A DNA stretch of 64,000 nt from Rhodococcus sp. 4CII (GTDB taxonomy: Bacteria; Actinomycetota; Actinomycetes; Mycobacteriales; Mycobacteriaceae), in assembly GCF_014256275.1 (NCBI RefSeq), contig NZ_JACCFE010000005.1, forward strand, positions 102,132 through 166,131, read 5' to 3'. Shown in pieces: positions 17,742 through 26,858 of this stretch. The notes under the pieces are model-generated. The model was not told where the DNA came from, did not search any database, and saw nothing but the letters and a program-made list of their open reading frames with translations. Both the position numbers and the translations under genes were made by a program. Each line of letters begins with the position of its first letter. Position 1 is the stretch's first letter.

Positions 17742-18443
17742 GTGGGGAGACAGAGCGGGATCTTCGCCGGTTGTGGTTTGGTCGTCGGGGTGGTGGCGGT
17801 GGTGGTGTTCGCCGCGTTTACGTCGCGGCCGTACATGGTGGCGACGTCGTTGCAGCCGGGGTTGACTGATCCATCGGTTGTGGCGGTGGTCGTCCTCGTC
17901 GGCGCCGCGATGGCCGGGGCCGGTTGCGGGATGGTGCTGTGGCTGTCCGGGTGGCGGGTGGTGCGGGACGCGGCGAGTGCGGACGAACGCCGCCGTCGGC
18001 GCACCTTTTTGCTCGGCCGGACCGTCGCCGCGGCCCTGGCTGGTATCACCGTGGGGTTGTCGCCGATGCTGGTGTTGCTATATGCCGTGTTCACGGCCAC
18101 CGTGGGCATCGCCGTGGAGTGGGCTGTGGTGTTGGTGCTCTACGCCGGCAGCGCGGTGCTGGCGTACGGGTGCGCACTGCTGGGTGTGTGGTGGGTGTTG
18201 GCCGGGTCGGGTGATGATCGGCGCGCGGGAACGGTGCGGATGCTGGCGGTGTTGCTTCCGGTCGGTGCGCTGGCGGCGACGGCCGCCGGTGTGGGCGCCG
18301 CTGGGCTGTTCGGGTATTCCACTGTGCCTGCGACGTTCGTGTGCGTCATCACGGTGGTGGCCGCCGTCTTGACGGCAACGGTGGCCCTGGCTCGGATGCT
18401 GACCCGGGACCGGGCTCCGGCCGCAGGTACCGGCACTGGGTGA
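17742..18443 (+). CDS. Multi-pass integral membrane protein of unknown function
   Basis: 233 aa, starting at GTG 17742. About six hydrophobic segments (for example GLVVGVVAVVVFAAF, VVAVVVLVGAAMAGAGCG, MLVLLYAVFTATVGIAV, VLAYGCALLGVWWVLAG, LAVLLPVGALAATAAG, TFVCVITVVAAVLTATVAL) are separated by short loops, one strongly basic (SADERRRRRTFLLGR), which places that loop in the cytoplasm. No catalytic or transport motif was recognised. It stands alone between the Lsr2-type gene and the toxin-antitoxin pair. Confidence 0.6.
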   Translation: MGRQSGIFAGCGLVVGVVAVVVFAAFTSRPYMVATSLQPGLTDPSVVAVVVLVGAAMAGAGCGMVLWLSGWRVVRDAASADERRRRRTFLLGRTVAAALAGITVGLSPMLVLLYAVFTATVGIAVEWAVVLVLYAGSAVLAYGCALLGVWWVLAGSGDDRRAGTVRMLAVLLPVGALAATAAGVGAAGLFGYSTVPATFVCVITVVAAVLTATVALARMLTRDRAPAAGTGTG

Positions 18444-18791
18444 CCGCGCCTGTCTCATCGCGTCCTCGACCGCCCGCGACGTCGTCTCCGCGGCGGCCGA
18501 GGAACGGCGAGCATCCTCGGAGTGACGGACCAGAGCGTGCCTGGCTCCCCTCGAGAGTTATTCGGTGAAGGTTGCGGTTCGGTCAGGAACGGCCGTACCT
18601 CGAGCCATTCGTGGATGGGTTTCCCGCCGGCCCCGGGGGGCGACCGGGTTGTCATCGAGATCTGCACCCAGGGGCACGACTTCGCGCGGACGCGGGGCGA
18701 CGTCCGCGACCTCGCGCCGCGCGCGGTCGCGGAACTCACCGAACTCGCCGACCTGCGTGTGCGATCGTGGCGGCGCCGCCGGTGCCGACGG
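18444..18791. other. Possible frameshifted small gene, unassigned
   Basis: On the plus strand, protein-like sequence appears in two frames: RFGQERPYLEPFVDGFP at ~18572-18625, then GDRVVIEICTQGHDFARTRG and VRDLAPRAVAELTELADL at ~18640-18755. Joined, they could be part of a ~90-aa protein starting near GTG 18522. Support is compositional only, and no family is recognised. Confidence 0.3.
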
Positions 18792-19499
18792 TTAGGGTGC
18801 GGCGGCGCGTTGGCAGTTGGGGCAGTGGGTTTCGTCGGTGTGGGTCACGGCGATGTGGCGGGGAACGAGTGCGGCGAGGAGCCGCGGGTGGATGCGGGGG
18901 TGTGTCAGGGGGAGGTCCAATAGTTGTCCGGTGCGGTCGCGTGCGGTGGTGATGGCGTTGTCGCAGTCCCAGAGGGCGAGGGCGTGGTCGTCGTTGTAGG
19001 CGGTGCGGTAGCGGATGCCGTCGACTTTCGTTGCGGCGGGTTGGTCTTCGTAGATCGCCCTCGCCCATTGTTGGGTGAGGCCGCGGTGTTCGTTGCCGGC
19101 GGCGAGGGCGGGGAGCGCTCCGATCGCCAGTGCTGCTCCGGGGGTGGTGAGGTCGTAGGTGACGATGTCGCGGACCGGCTGGGCCTGGGTGATCCGCCAG
19201 TGCGGGCACAGGGCGGCGACCCCGGCCTCACCGAAGACTTCGCAGGCGCTGGTGGCGAGGTCGACGGCCAGGTACAACACCGCACGCCCCGCCGGGTCCA
19301 TCGCCGGTGGGGTGGGGGTGTGGTGGTCGAAGCGGGCGAGTGGCCCGAATCGACGGAAGGTGATCCCGTTCGGGGTGAACCGATCCTGGTGGTAGATCCG
19401 GAACCACGACGACGTGGTGGTGGGGGCGGTGGGTGTCCAGGTCCAGCGATGATCCGCCGAGGGCAAGGGTCGTACCGGGGCGGGGAGGGGCTTTACCAT
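18792..19499 (-). CDS. RES-domain toxin of a type II toxin-antitoxin pair
   Basis: 235 aa from ATG 19499. RES landmarks are visible: WFRIYHQDR, FGPLARFDHH, VLYLAVDLATSACEVFGE, LTQQWARAIYE and VDGIRYRTAYNDD, including the Arg, Glu and Ser positions that name the domain. Known RES toxins (MbcT, ParT, Res) degrade or use NAD+, halting growth until neutralised. The start overlaps the antitoxin stop (ATGGTAA), giving antitoxin-first translational coupling. The C-terminal ~40 residues carry an extra His/Cys cluster (HTDETHCPNCQ), possibly metal-binding and not part of the core fold. Confidence 0.85.
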   Translation of the reverse strand: MVKPLPAPVRPLPSADHRWTWTPTAPTTTSSWFRIYHQDRFTPNGITFRRFGPLARFDHHTPTPPAMDPAGRAVLYLAVDLATSACEVFGEAGVAALCPHWRITQAQPVRDIVTYDLTTPGAALAIGALPALAAGNEHRGLTQQWARAIYEDQPAATKVDGIRYRTAYNDDHALALWDCDNAITTARDRTGQLLDLPLTHPRIHPRLLAALVPRHIAVTHTDETHCPNCQRAAAP

Positions 19500-20236
19500 C
19501 CGGCGGCGGTCAGGCCGGTCGCGACGGTGATGACGTGGGCGCTGTCGCGGGCCATCTCTTGAGCGGGGGTGCGGCCGGCGAAGGTGGTGTTGGGGCGGCT
19601 CATCCACCGCGAGAGGCTGACTTCACCGCCGGGGAACGCGCGGGTGAGGCGGTCGAGGTCGGGCAGGACCGGGTCGGCCCGGTCCGGGGTGAACTGCCAG
19701 GTCGGGAACCGCCACTCCCGCCCGTCCTTGAGCCCGATGAGCCGCCCGTCGGCGGCCATGTCGGACACCGTCTGCCTAGAGACGCCGAGAATGTCCGCGA
19801 CCTGGGTGCGGGTGAACGAGGCGGCGAGTTGCTCGCGCCGCTGATCGACCTGCAACTGCAGGTTCTCCTCCTCCAGTGTCGCGGTCTGCGCCGGGGTCGG
19901 TGCCGGACCCCAGTCGTCGTCGGGGACGCTTGCGAGGTGACGGCCGGGGGCGGGCACCGGCAAGGAACCGGTGGGGGTGTTCGGGGCGGACTGCTCTTCC
20001 CGCAGGATCTGCGCGGCGATCTCGAGTGCCTCCACCTTGGTCTGAACGATCCGTGCCGGTGTTCGCGGTGTCGGGGTGGTGATGGTGAGTTCGGTGACCC
20101 GCGACCACGCGAGGGCGCCGCCGTCCTCGGCGACGGTCACCTTCCAGCCGCCGGCGCGGTGGCGGCGACCGGCGAGATGTCGCGGTGCCCGCACATACGG
20201 GGTGGTGTGCGGTGTGTGTCGACGTGTCCCGGGCAT
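19493..20236 (-). CDS. Xre/MbcA-type antitoxin with HTH and toxin-binding domain
   Basis: 247 aa from ATG 20236 with GGAGG upstream; a TACAAT hexamer on the minus strand (20255-20260) could be its -10 box. The central HTH reads TRTQVADILGVSRQTVSDMA. The C-terminal part (LDRLTRAFPGGEVSLSRWM, PNTTFAGRTPAQEMARD) fits the DUF2384 toxin-binding domain of MbcA/ParS antitoxins. The N-terminal ~110 residues are an Arg/Pro-rich and coiled-coil extension longer than in short Xre antitoxins. It should bind the RES toxin and autoregulate the operon. Confidence 0.82.
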   Translation of the reverse strand: MPGTRRHTPHTTPYVRAPRHLAGRRHRAGGWKVTVAEDGGALAWSRVTELTITTPTPRTPARIVQTKVEALEIAAQILREEQSAPNTPTGSLPVPAPGRHLASVPDDDWGPAPTPAQTATLEEENLQLQVDQRREQLAASFTRTQVADILGVSRQTVSDMAADGRLIGLKDGREWRFPTWQFTPDRADPVLPDLDRLTRAFPGGEVSLSRWMSRPNTTFAGRTPAQEMARDSAHVITVATGLTAAGW

Positions 20237-20366
20237 GGTGTACCTCCTCGCCCCATTGTACGGCTAATGCGGGATACGCGGGAAGCGCGGCCTTGGGTAC
20301 AGGGTGCGGTAACGCTAGGGCCTGGATGCCGATATGTGACGTGAGTCACACATTTGGAGTTTGATT

Positions 20367-21341
20367 ATGTCGTCACCGCAGCCGTACCCGGGCCCTCCCC
20401 AGTCCTACGTTGTCTCACCTCCGGTAAGCGGCATCTCTGGTCACCTGGCGGCTCTGGTTGCGGCGGCCGCCTCGAGTGTGGGCATCGTCATCGGCAGTTT
20501 CGGGCCGTGGGCGAGTTTCCTCGGTTTCGGGACCAGCGGGATCGATGGGGACGGCATCTTCACCCTGATTCTCGGGTTGGTCGGGGCCGCGGCGATCTTC
20601 ACGTTGTGGGGGTGGGGCCGGTCCCGGTACGGACTCCGGTGGGTCGCGCCGGTCGTCGGCGTGCTCTGTCTCGTGGTGGCGATCGTGGACATCTTCGCCG
20701 TGACCTCGATGCGCGGTGAGCTGTTCGGTGAGCCGATCGGTGCCCGGGTCGGATGGGGCTTGTGGATGGTGACCCTCGGGTCGCTGGCGCTCTGCGTCAC
20801 CGCGGCAATCGCGGCGGTTCAGATCGGGCAGCGCACCGTTCGGGGGCCACAGCCGTCCCCGCAGCCGGCAATCCCGAGCCCCGGTGGCCCACCGGGGTGG
20901 ATGTGGGTGTTGGTCGGCGTCTTGGCGATCGCGGTGCTGGGTCTGATCGGGTACATCGCGATTGGTCCTCGACTCGTGGAGGCCGATCGCGCTGAACGCT
21001 CGGCTAGTTCGACGGAAACCGCCCCGACCTCACTGCGGGTCACCCTGAATCCAGGGTTGCCAGAAGTGGAACCGGTCGAGGCGCTGCCGTCCAGTGCCCG
21101 GCCGTGCCCGCCGCTGTTCACCGCCGCCGAATTCACGTCCTCGGCTGTCGGTACCGCCGTCACCTCGTGTGGATTCGCCGAAGAGGTTCGGCGCCAGTAC
21201 CTGAATCAACCGCAGCGTGGACGACCCGTGACGATCGAGGCCGATAGCCCGGTCACCGGACAGCGGTACCCGATGGGCTGCGGCGGAGTCCGGGTGGTGA
21301 CCTGCAGCGGAGGCAACAACGCGGTCGTCTATGTGTATTGA
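20367..21341 (+). CDS. Membrane protein with an exported C-terminal NNAVVY domain
   Basis: 324 aa from ATG 20367 (TTTGGAG 8 nt upstream). A short proline-rich cytoplasmic start is followed by four hydrophobic segments, a fifth TM at ~178-198 (WMWVLVGVLAIAVLGLIGYI) and a C-terminal domain of ~120 residues. That domain (CPPLFTAAEFTSSAVGTAVT, SCGFAEEVR, then YPMGCGGVRVVTCSGGNNAV) is shared with the gene at 23200-23835, which has the same four-cysteine pattern. It probably lies outside the membrane and is disulfide-stabilised. Function unknown. Confidence 0.65.
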   Translation: MSSPQPYPGPPQSYVVSPPVSGISGHLAALVAAAASSVGIVIGSFGPWASFLGFGTSGIDGDGIFTLILGLVGAAAIFTLWGWGRSRYGLRWVAPVVGVLCLVVAIVDIFAVTSMRGELFGEPIGARVGWGLWMVTLGSLALCVTAAIAAVQIGQRTVRGPQPSPQPAIPSPGGPPGWMWVLVGVLAIAVLGLIGYIAIGPRLVEADRAERSASSTETAPTSLRVTLNPGLPEVEPVEALPSSARPCPPLFTAAEFTSSAVGTAVTSCGFAEEVRRQYLNQPQRGRPVTIEADSPVTGQRYPMGCGGVRVVTCSGGNNAVVYVY

Positions 21342-21549
21342 CGTTGGGTGTATTGGTGTCGGCCGACGATGTTGCCTGCGGGTGTGCCCACCTGCAGGTC
21401 CCCGAGTGCGGGAACCACGCGTCGCCGGGTCCACTCGACCCAAAACGGTTGCCCGGCATCGGCGGAACTTTCTCATGCACGGCTGAGCAGGCTGAGCTTG
21501 TTCCCACGGTGGTCCGGGGTCCGCGATCAGCCGGTGAACGTTCTGCTGG

Positions 21550-22113
21550 TCAATTGCACTCGGGGCCGGTGATATACCCCTGTTCGCACCCGTACTGCAG
21601 CTGGATCTCCCCACTGGTCGGGTCTTCCCCACAAGCGAGACCGCATCGTTCGTACCCGTTGACGACCCCATCACCATTGCGGTCCTGGGAGGGATCGTAG
21701 GGATAGCCGGACGCACCGCTACCCGGATCCACCGTGCTGGCACATGCCGGATCCGTCGTCGAGGAGGATCCGTCGGCGTAGACCGCCACGCCCCCGTAAT
21801 CGCAGTACTGCAGGACCGGCTCGGCCGGAGGAACGTAGGTGTCACATTCCGCTTCGTAGCCCACGGTTCCGTCCGAGTACAGGGCGGTGCCGGATTGGTA
21901 GACGGAGAGGCCACCGCACTCGAAGGTGACCGGTGGCGGTGGCGGCACCGCCACCGGTTCACTCGCCGGCGAGGGCGGCGGTGGGGCCGGTGACGAGGCA
22001 AGAGACGACGGCGCCGGCTCAGGTGTCTGGGGTGCGGTGTCCTCGGTGCCGCACGCCGTCAGGGCAAGAGCGCTGATCGACACGGTCGCGAAAAAGAAGT
22101 GCCTGAGATTCAT
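21550..22113 (-). CDS. Cys-rich lipoprotein with EF-hand-like loop
   Basis: 187 aa from ATG 22113. Signal peptide with lipobox LTAC (Cys ~21), a Pro/Ala-rich tether, then a Cys-rich domain. DRNGDGVVNGYERCG (~146-160) resembles a calcium-binding EF-hand or dockerin loop. The C-terminal CGEDPTSGEIQ...GCEQGYIT is repeated almost exactly in the lipoprotein at 30222-30869 (CGEEPTSGEIQ...GCEAGYIT). Expected to be lipid-anchored on the outer face of the plasma membrane. Function unknown. Confidence 0.65.
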   Translation of the reverse strand: MNLRHFFFATVSISALALTACGTEDTAPQTPEPAPSSLASSPAPPPPSPASEPVAVPPPPPVTFECGGLSVYQSGTALYSDGTVGYEAECDTYVPPAEPVLQYCDYGGVAVYADGSSSTTDPACASTVDPGSGASGYPYDPSQDRNGDGVVNGYERCGLACGEDPTSGEIQLQYGCEQGYITGPECN

Positions 22114-22304
22114 CGGTGTTCTCGTTCAGTTGATCATCGCACAATATGGGGGAGCCGCTGGCGCCCTGATACCGCTCTCGTCCTGTCTATCGCCCCTATC
22201 CCCGGCGACGTTGCAGGTTCGCTCCAACGGAGTACCCCCACCGGGCGCAGCACCACACGGGCCGAAAAGCCGAGAAGCGATGGCGACCGCCCGCCGGGGA
22301 TGGT

Positions 22305-23210
22305 TCAGCAGGAGGCGCCCGAGGTCACCGTGGAGACGCGGGTGCCGATCCATTGAGCGATCTGGGTGAGCATCGCTGCCGCATCGTTGAAGGATCCCGA
22401 GGGCGCTTCCGCCGCGATGGCCACGGCGAGTTGCCCGCTGCCGGTGGAGATGATGCCGAACTGACGGACGAGGTAGCGGCCTTGTTCGTCGGGTCCCCAA
22501 CCGCCTTTGAAGGAAGTGGTGGGCAGGGTGCCCAGACCCCACCGCTGGTCGGCTTCGACGTCGTCCATGTACCCGAGGACTTGTGCGGCTTCGGTGTGGC
22601 ACGGCAGAAATGAGGCGAATTGTGTTTGCGCGGCCAGTGACCATCCTGTCTGCCCGAAGGCGCTGTACTCGGGACGGGTTTTGCGTGATTCGACGACGGT
22701 GGCCGGGTCCCCGAACTGCTGCAGCACCGCTTGCACCTGGGTGGCGGCGACCGGGGGATCGCCGAGCGAGTCCCAGAGCTGTTCGGCGGCGGCGTTGTCG
22801 GATGCGGTGATGGCCTGGGCCACGGAGGTGAGTTGTCCGCTTCCCCCGGGTGCGGTCAGTGCTGCGATGGCTAGTGGGACTTTGATCGTCGACCACGCGG
22901 GCCCGGATTGAAGGGTGCCGGCCACGATCGATTGGCCGCCTCCGACGGGGGCAAGGGCGATTCCGGAGTCGCCGCCGAGCTGGGCGGCGAGGGTGTCGAA
23001 TCCGGCCAGTGGACCCTGGCCGGCCGCGGCTGGGGGCGCCGCCGGGACGAGGGGCGTGGTGCTCTCCGGCGGGACGACCACGATCTGGGTGATCGTCTTG
23101 CCGGGACCCGTTCCCGCGTCACCGGAGCGTGGTGGAATGGTGCACGCCGACAGCGCTGCGGCGGCGACCGCCGCCGCAGCCAGCGCAGACAAAACCCGGC
23201 TAGAACACAT
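22305..23210 (-). CDS. Class A beta-lactamase-like serine hydrolase lipoprotein
   Basis: 301 aa. Lipobox LSAC (Cys ~23) is followed by a Pro-rich tether and a penicillin-binding fold. The catalytic SxxK is STIK (in WSTIKVPLAIAAL), the SDN motif is SDNAAAEQL, and the KTG position reads KGG (FKGGWGPDE). No obvious omega-loop ExxLN was found, so efficient beta-lactam hydrolysis is doubtful and a peptidoglycan-related or other esterase role is possible. The start ATG 23210 overlaps the end of the upstream gene (stop at 23200), indicating coupled translation. Confidence 0.7.
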   Translation of the reverse strand: MCSSRVLSALAAAAVAAAALSACTIPPRSGDAGTGPGKTITQIVVVPPESTTPLVPAAPPAAAGQGPLAGFDTLAAQLGGDSGIALAPVGGGQSIVAGTLQSGPAWSTIKVPLAIAALTAPGGSGQLTSVAQAITASDNAAAEQLWDSLGDPPVAATQVQAVLQQFGDPATVVESRKTRPEYSAFGQTGWSLAAQTQFASFLPCHTEAAQVLGYMDDVEADQRWGLGTLPTTSFKGGWGPDEQGRYLVRQFGIISTGSGQLAVAIAAEAPSGSFNDAAAMLTQIAQWIGTRVSTVTSGASC

Positions 23211-23835
23211 AGACCACCGCGTTGTTCCCGCCGGTGCAGGTCACCACCTTCGACCCTGAGCAGCTCATCGTGTAGGTCTGGCCGGTGACCGGGCTGGTCG
23301 CGTTGACCGTGACGGTGCCGCCGCGCTGCGGTTGACTGACGTACTCGAACCGAACCTCTTCGGAGAACTCGCAGGAGGTGACGTTGCTGCCGACCGCCGA
23401 ACTCGGGAACTCCGTGCTGGGGAAGACGCTCGCGCAGCGGGTGGAGTACGACGGGACGACTTCACTGCCGCCGCCCTGTGCCGGTGCCGGACCGGGGACC
23501 TGCGGTGCGGGGGAGGTGATGACCACGGTGTGGGTTCCGTCGCCGGCCTGGTTCGCGGCGTCGTTGACGATCATCGGCCACACCCAGATGTAGCCGATGA
23601 TCCCCAGCAGTCCGAGGGTGAGAGCAACCAGTAGCACCCACATCCACGCCAACGATCGGGGTGGCTGCGGCGGCGGGGGCAGGTACATCGGATGCGGAGT
23701 CACGTAGGTCGGCGGGGGAGGAACGTTGGGCGCCGGCGGCGCAGGGTGCTCGGGCTCGTACCCAGGCTGCGAGTAGATCGGCTGGGTGTGCTGCGGATCG
23801 GTATCCCACGGTCGCGGCGGCTGAGGGGAGCTCAT
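23200..23835 (-). CDS. Single-pass membrane protein with exported NNAVVY domain
   Basis: 211 aa from ATG 23835 (AAGGAA upstream). A ~65-residue Pro/Tyr-rich cytoplasmic tail precedes one TM (LAWMWVLLVALTLGLLGIIG) and an exported C-terminal domain with CASVFPSTEFPSSAVGSNVT, SCEFSEEV, YTMSCSGSKVVTCTGGNNAV. The domain is paralogous to the end of the 20367-21341 product. It is coupled by an 11-bp overlap to the downstream serine-hydrolase lipoprotein, suggesting a joint envelope role. Confidence 0.65.
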   Translation of the reverse strand: MSSPQPPRPWDTDPQHTQPIYSQPGYEPEHPAPPAPNVPPPPTYVTPHPMYLPPPPQPPRSLAWMWVLLVALTLGLLGIIGYIWVWPMIVNDAANQAGDGTHTVVITSPAPQVPGPAPAQGGGSEVVPSYSTRCASVFPSTEFPSSAVGSNVTSCEFSEEVRFEYVSQPQRGGTVTVNATSPVTGQTYTMSCSGSKVVTCTGGNNAVVYVF

Positions 23836-24367
23836 CAGGTAATTCCTTGGGGTGCTGGGTGCCGTGAACGCGTAGGGCAGTCGTGGGCAGGGGTGGTACA
23901 AAACAGGCGAGGGAATACAGCTGGCGTCGACTGACGCCTACTTCTCCAGCGATTTGAACGGGCAATTCGTTACAGATTCGGCGACCACAGATGGTTCCGG
24001 GTCGCCGCTCCGCGAACGAGAACCCGGGGAAACTATTGCGGCTCTTGTCGTCTCATCACCGATGGTTCATATCACGATTGACCGGAATGCTCTGTCGGTC
24101 ATTCGACTGTATCTTCGGGGTGCAGATATCTGGCATGCGGTCTCACGGTCGAATCGACTTCTGCGCAGCATTCGGTACGAGACCTCGTCATGCGGTGACG
24201 TCGACTCGTCGTCCTCTCCGACATCACGGCGGGTCCGGCGCTGGTCGGTGCAAGCGGCACGACCGTTTCGCTTCGGTACGCATACCTCGTAGTATCGGAC
24301 CGGGCGGTATCAGCGATCTCTCAGCGAACCCTCGGGGTCACTACTTCCAGCAAAGGATTCGCACGTC
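23836..24367. other. Intergenic between divergent envelope genes
   Basis: About 530 bp with no convincing gene. It contains the start regions of the minus-strand gene (start 23835) and the plus-strand MmpS-like gene (start 24368), with an AT-richer centre around 24050-24160. No clear repeat was found. Confidence 0.35.
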
Positions 24368-24898
24368 ATGACGCAGCCTCCGCCTCCTGGACCGCCTCAG
24401 CAGCCGTACGGCCAGCAACCGTATCCGCAGCAGCCGGGACAGCCGTACCCGAACCAGTACGGGTACCCGCCCGCTCAGCCGCCGAAGAAGCGGACGAAGT
24501 GGCCGTGGATCCTCCTCGCGATCGTGGTCGTGTTCATCGCCGGAGTCGCCGGATGCACCGCACTGGTCGGTGGGGCGATCAACAGCGTGGACGAGGAGTC
24601 GAAGAAAGAGGTCGCTGTCACGTACGAAGTGACCGGCGAGGGCCAGGGCGCGATCGTCACCTACACGTCGGCCGACATGAACATGGCGCAGGAATCCGGC
24701 ATTGCGCTGCCGTGGACGAAGGAAGTAACCGTCACGGGAATCATCAAGACAGCCAGCCTGACCGCGTCAAACGGCTTTGAGGACAGTGGCACGATCACCT
24801 GCCGGATCCTGGTTGACGGTGCCGTCGTCACAGAGAACACCTCTTCCGGTGTGGGGGCGACAGCGTCGTGCATCCAGGGGGACCTCGGCGGCAACTAG
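24368..24898 (+). CDS. MmpS-like membrane-anchored protein
   Basis: 176 aa. A Pro/Gln/Tyr-rich cytoplasmic tail of ~40 residues (repeats of QQPYPQQPGQPYP type) is followed by a basic stop-transfer, one TM (WPWILLAIVVVFIAGVAGC) and an exported beta domain with VAVTYEVTGEGQGAIVTYTS, LPWTKEVTVTG and ITCRILVDGAVV, as in MmpS transport-accessory proteins. MmpS proteins normally pair with MmpL transporters; none is in the window, so a free-standing role is likely. Related genes at 35491 and 36095 share the same layout. Confidence 0.75.
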   Translation: MTQPPPPGPPQQPYGQQPYPQQPGQPYPNQYGYPPAQPPKKRTKWPWILLAIVVVFIAGVAGCTALVGGAINSVDEESKKEVAVTYEVTGEGQGAIVTYTSADMNMAQESGIALPWTKEVTVTGIIKTASLTASNGFEDSGTITCRILVDGAVVTENTSSGVGATASCIQGDLGGN

Positions 24899-25283
24899 CC
24901 GCCCGCCAGTTCTTCTGTGCAACCGCGTAATCCGGTCGACCTCACCCATTTTCAGGAACTGCAGCCGAACACCCCCAGCTCCAATTCTGACGCGTGGGCG
25001 TCGAAACACCTCCGGCGCAGTAAGCGGTCGAGTCGATGCTCGCCAGCCGGGTTCGCGCTAGGTCGGGCTCGGGAGGAATAGAACTCGCTCACCGCGGTCG
25101 CGCACGCGGCAAGTCCCGCGTTCCCAAGCGTGGCGCCATCACCGATGGCGTCACGCTTCGGCAAGGGAGCAAGCCTCGACCCACGCGCCGGCCGTGGACG
25201 ATCGCGCATACTTGGTCGCTGGATCACCAACAATACGAATGCTCTGGCGTCGTCGCCGGCGGTGCGCAAAGGGGGAGTACGGC
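24899..25283. other. Intergenic upstream of the kinase gene
   Basis: About 385 bp with no supported gene. The leader of the kinase gene at its end carries AAAGGGGGAG as ribosome site. No terminator or repeat is evident. Confidence 0.35.
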
Positions 25284-26858
25284 ATGGTCGACAGATCGCG
25301 GGCCGGCGAGAGGTTCGGCCCCTACCAACTACAGGCGTTGATCGCCAGAGGTGGTATGGGCGAGGTCTATCGGGCATACGACACGATCAAGGGCCGCACC
25401 GTGGCCCTGAAGCTCCTGCCTGGGGAGTTCGCGAAGAATCCCGGCTATCCGGCACGTTCCCGCCGGGAAGCGCACGCGGCTGCACGGCTGCAGGAACCGC
25501 ACGTCATCCCGATTCATGATTGGGGTGAGATCGACGGTCTGCTGTACATCGACATGCGGCTCGTCGAAGGATCCGATCTGCGTACCCTGCTGAGCAGGGG
25601 CGGTCCGCTGCCGCCGGCACGGGCGGTGCGGATCGTCCTACAGATCGGCGCGGCACTCGACGCCGCGCACGGCGCCGGACTGGTCCACCGCGACGTCAAA
25701 CCGGAAAACATCCTGATCACCGGCGACCAGGACAACGAGTTCGCCTACCTGGTCGACTTCGGTATCGCCAGCGACGCCTTGGCCACCCAATTGACCACCG
25801 CCGGCAGCATCATCGGCACCTACGCCTACATGGCGCCCGAACGGTTCGACGACGCGCCGGTGACCGGCAAATCCGATATCTACTCGCTGGCGTGCGTGCT
25901 GTACGAGTCATTGACCGGCGCCAAACCCTACCAAGCCAGCACGATCAGCGGTCTGATCAAGGCTCACCTCACATCCCCCGCACCGCGCGTCAGCACCACC
26001 ATGCGGACCATCCCGGTGGGGTTCGACGCAGTAATCGCGCGCGGCATGGCCAAGGATCCCGCGGACCGCTACGACTCCGCCGGACAGTTCGCGAGCGCCG
26101 CACAATCCGCACTCACCCACCACGACCGCCACACCGCCCACACGATCGCGGAGACCACGCTACGACCGGCCACCGCACCACCGATCATCGAGCCAACCAC
26201 CTTCGGCCCGGCACCGCCGGACCGCGAACACGCGGTACCACAACACCCGTGGCCCCCGCACCAACCGAAACCCTCGCATCTCGTGCCGATACTGCTGACG
26301 CTGCTCATCGTCGGTCTGCTCGCCGTGGGCGGTGTCGTCGCCTGGCTGGCCGTGAACCAAGGCACCTCCAGCGAGGCATCGCCGGCCCCCGGCGCCAGCA
26401 CCACAACCGCCGCCCTACCGGCGCCGGCACTCCCACCCGTCGAGAGCCGTCCAGCACCCACCGCTCCAAGCGCCGAAACCCCGGTACCCGCGCCCACCCC
26501 ACCGTCACCGGTGGCGGCGCGCCCCGGCGACCTCGGCCTGTCGATCCCCATCGCCCAACCGCGCTGCGACGGCACCGGCATCGTCGTAGTGGGGTCGGCG
26601 ATTACACCGGGCCAATACGCCGAGGACGTCCAACGGTTCCTCGTCGCACACCCGGGCTCCTCCTACCTACGCACAGATCAAGCGTGTCCCTCCCTGCGGC
26701 AAGCGACGGACGAGGGCAATCCGATCTACGCGGTGTACAAAGCAGCAGGAAAATCAACAGAGGCGGTGTGCACCCTTGTGCGAACGCTAGGTGAGGATGC
26801 GTACGGCAAGTGGCTCGACCTCAATACCGATCCCACTTTCATAATCCCGTGCCCGTAA
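25284..26858 (+). CDS. Transmembrane Ser/Thr protein kinase (PknB-like) with extracytoplasmic domain
   Basis: 524 aa from ATG 25284 (GGGGGAG upstream). The kinase domain spans ~12-280: Gly-loop ARGGMGEVYRAYD, VALK lysine (~43), HRDVKPEN (~134-141), DFG (~157-159) and APE (~184). A Pro/Thr/His linker, a TM at ~332-355 and a second Ala/Pro-rich tether lead to a C-terminal extracytoplasmic domain of ~105 residues with four cysteines (PRCDGTGIVVVGSAI, SSYLRTDQACPSLRQ, EAVCTLV, FIIPCP). It should sense an envelope signal and phosphorylate cytosolic targets. No PASTA repeats are present, so the ligand differs from PknB. It sits among envelope lipoprotein genes. Confidence 0.9.
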   Translation: MVDRSRAGERFGPYQLQALIARGGMGEVYRAYDTIKGRTVALKLLPGEFAKNPGYPARSRREAHAAARLQEPHVIPIHDWGEIDGLLYIDMRLVEGSDLRTLLSRGGPLPPARAVRIVLQIGAALDAAHGAGLVHRDVKPENILITGDQDNEFAYLVDFGIASDALATQLTTAGSIIGTYAYMAPERFDDAPVTGKSDIYSLACVLYESLTGAKPYQASTISGLIKAHLTSPAPRVSTTMRTIPVGFDAVIARGMAKDPADRYDSAGQFASAAQSALTHHDRHTAHTIAETTLRPATAPPIIEPTTFGPAPPDREHAVPQHPWPPHQPKPSHLVPILLTLLIVGLLAVGGVVAWLAVNQGTSSEASPAPGASTTTAALPAPALPPVESRPAPTAPSAETPVPAPTPPSPVAARPGDLGLSIPIAQPRCDGTGIVVVGSAITPGQYAEDVQRFLVAHPGSSYLRTDQACPSLRQATDEGNPIYAVYKAAGKSTEAVCTLVRTLGEDAYGKWLDLNTDPTFIIPCP

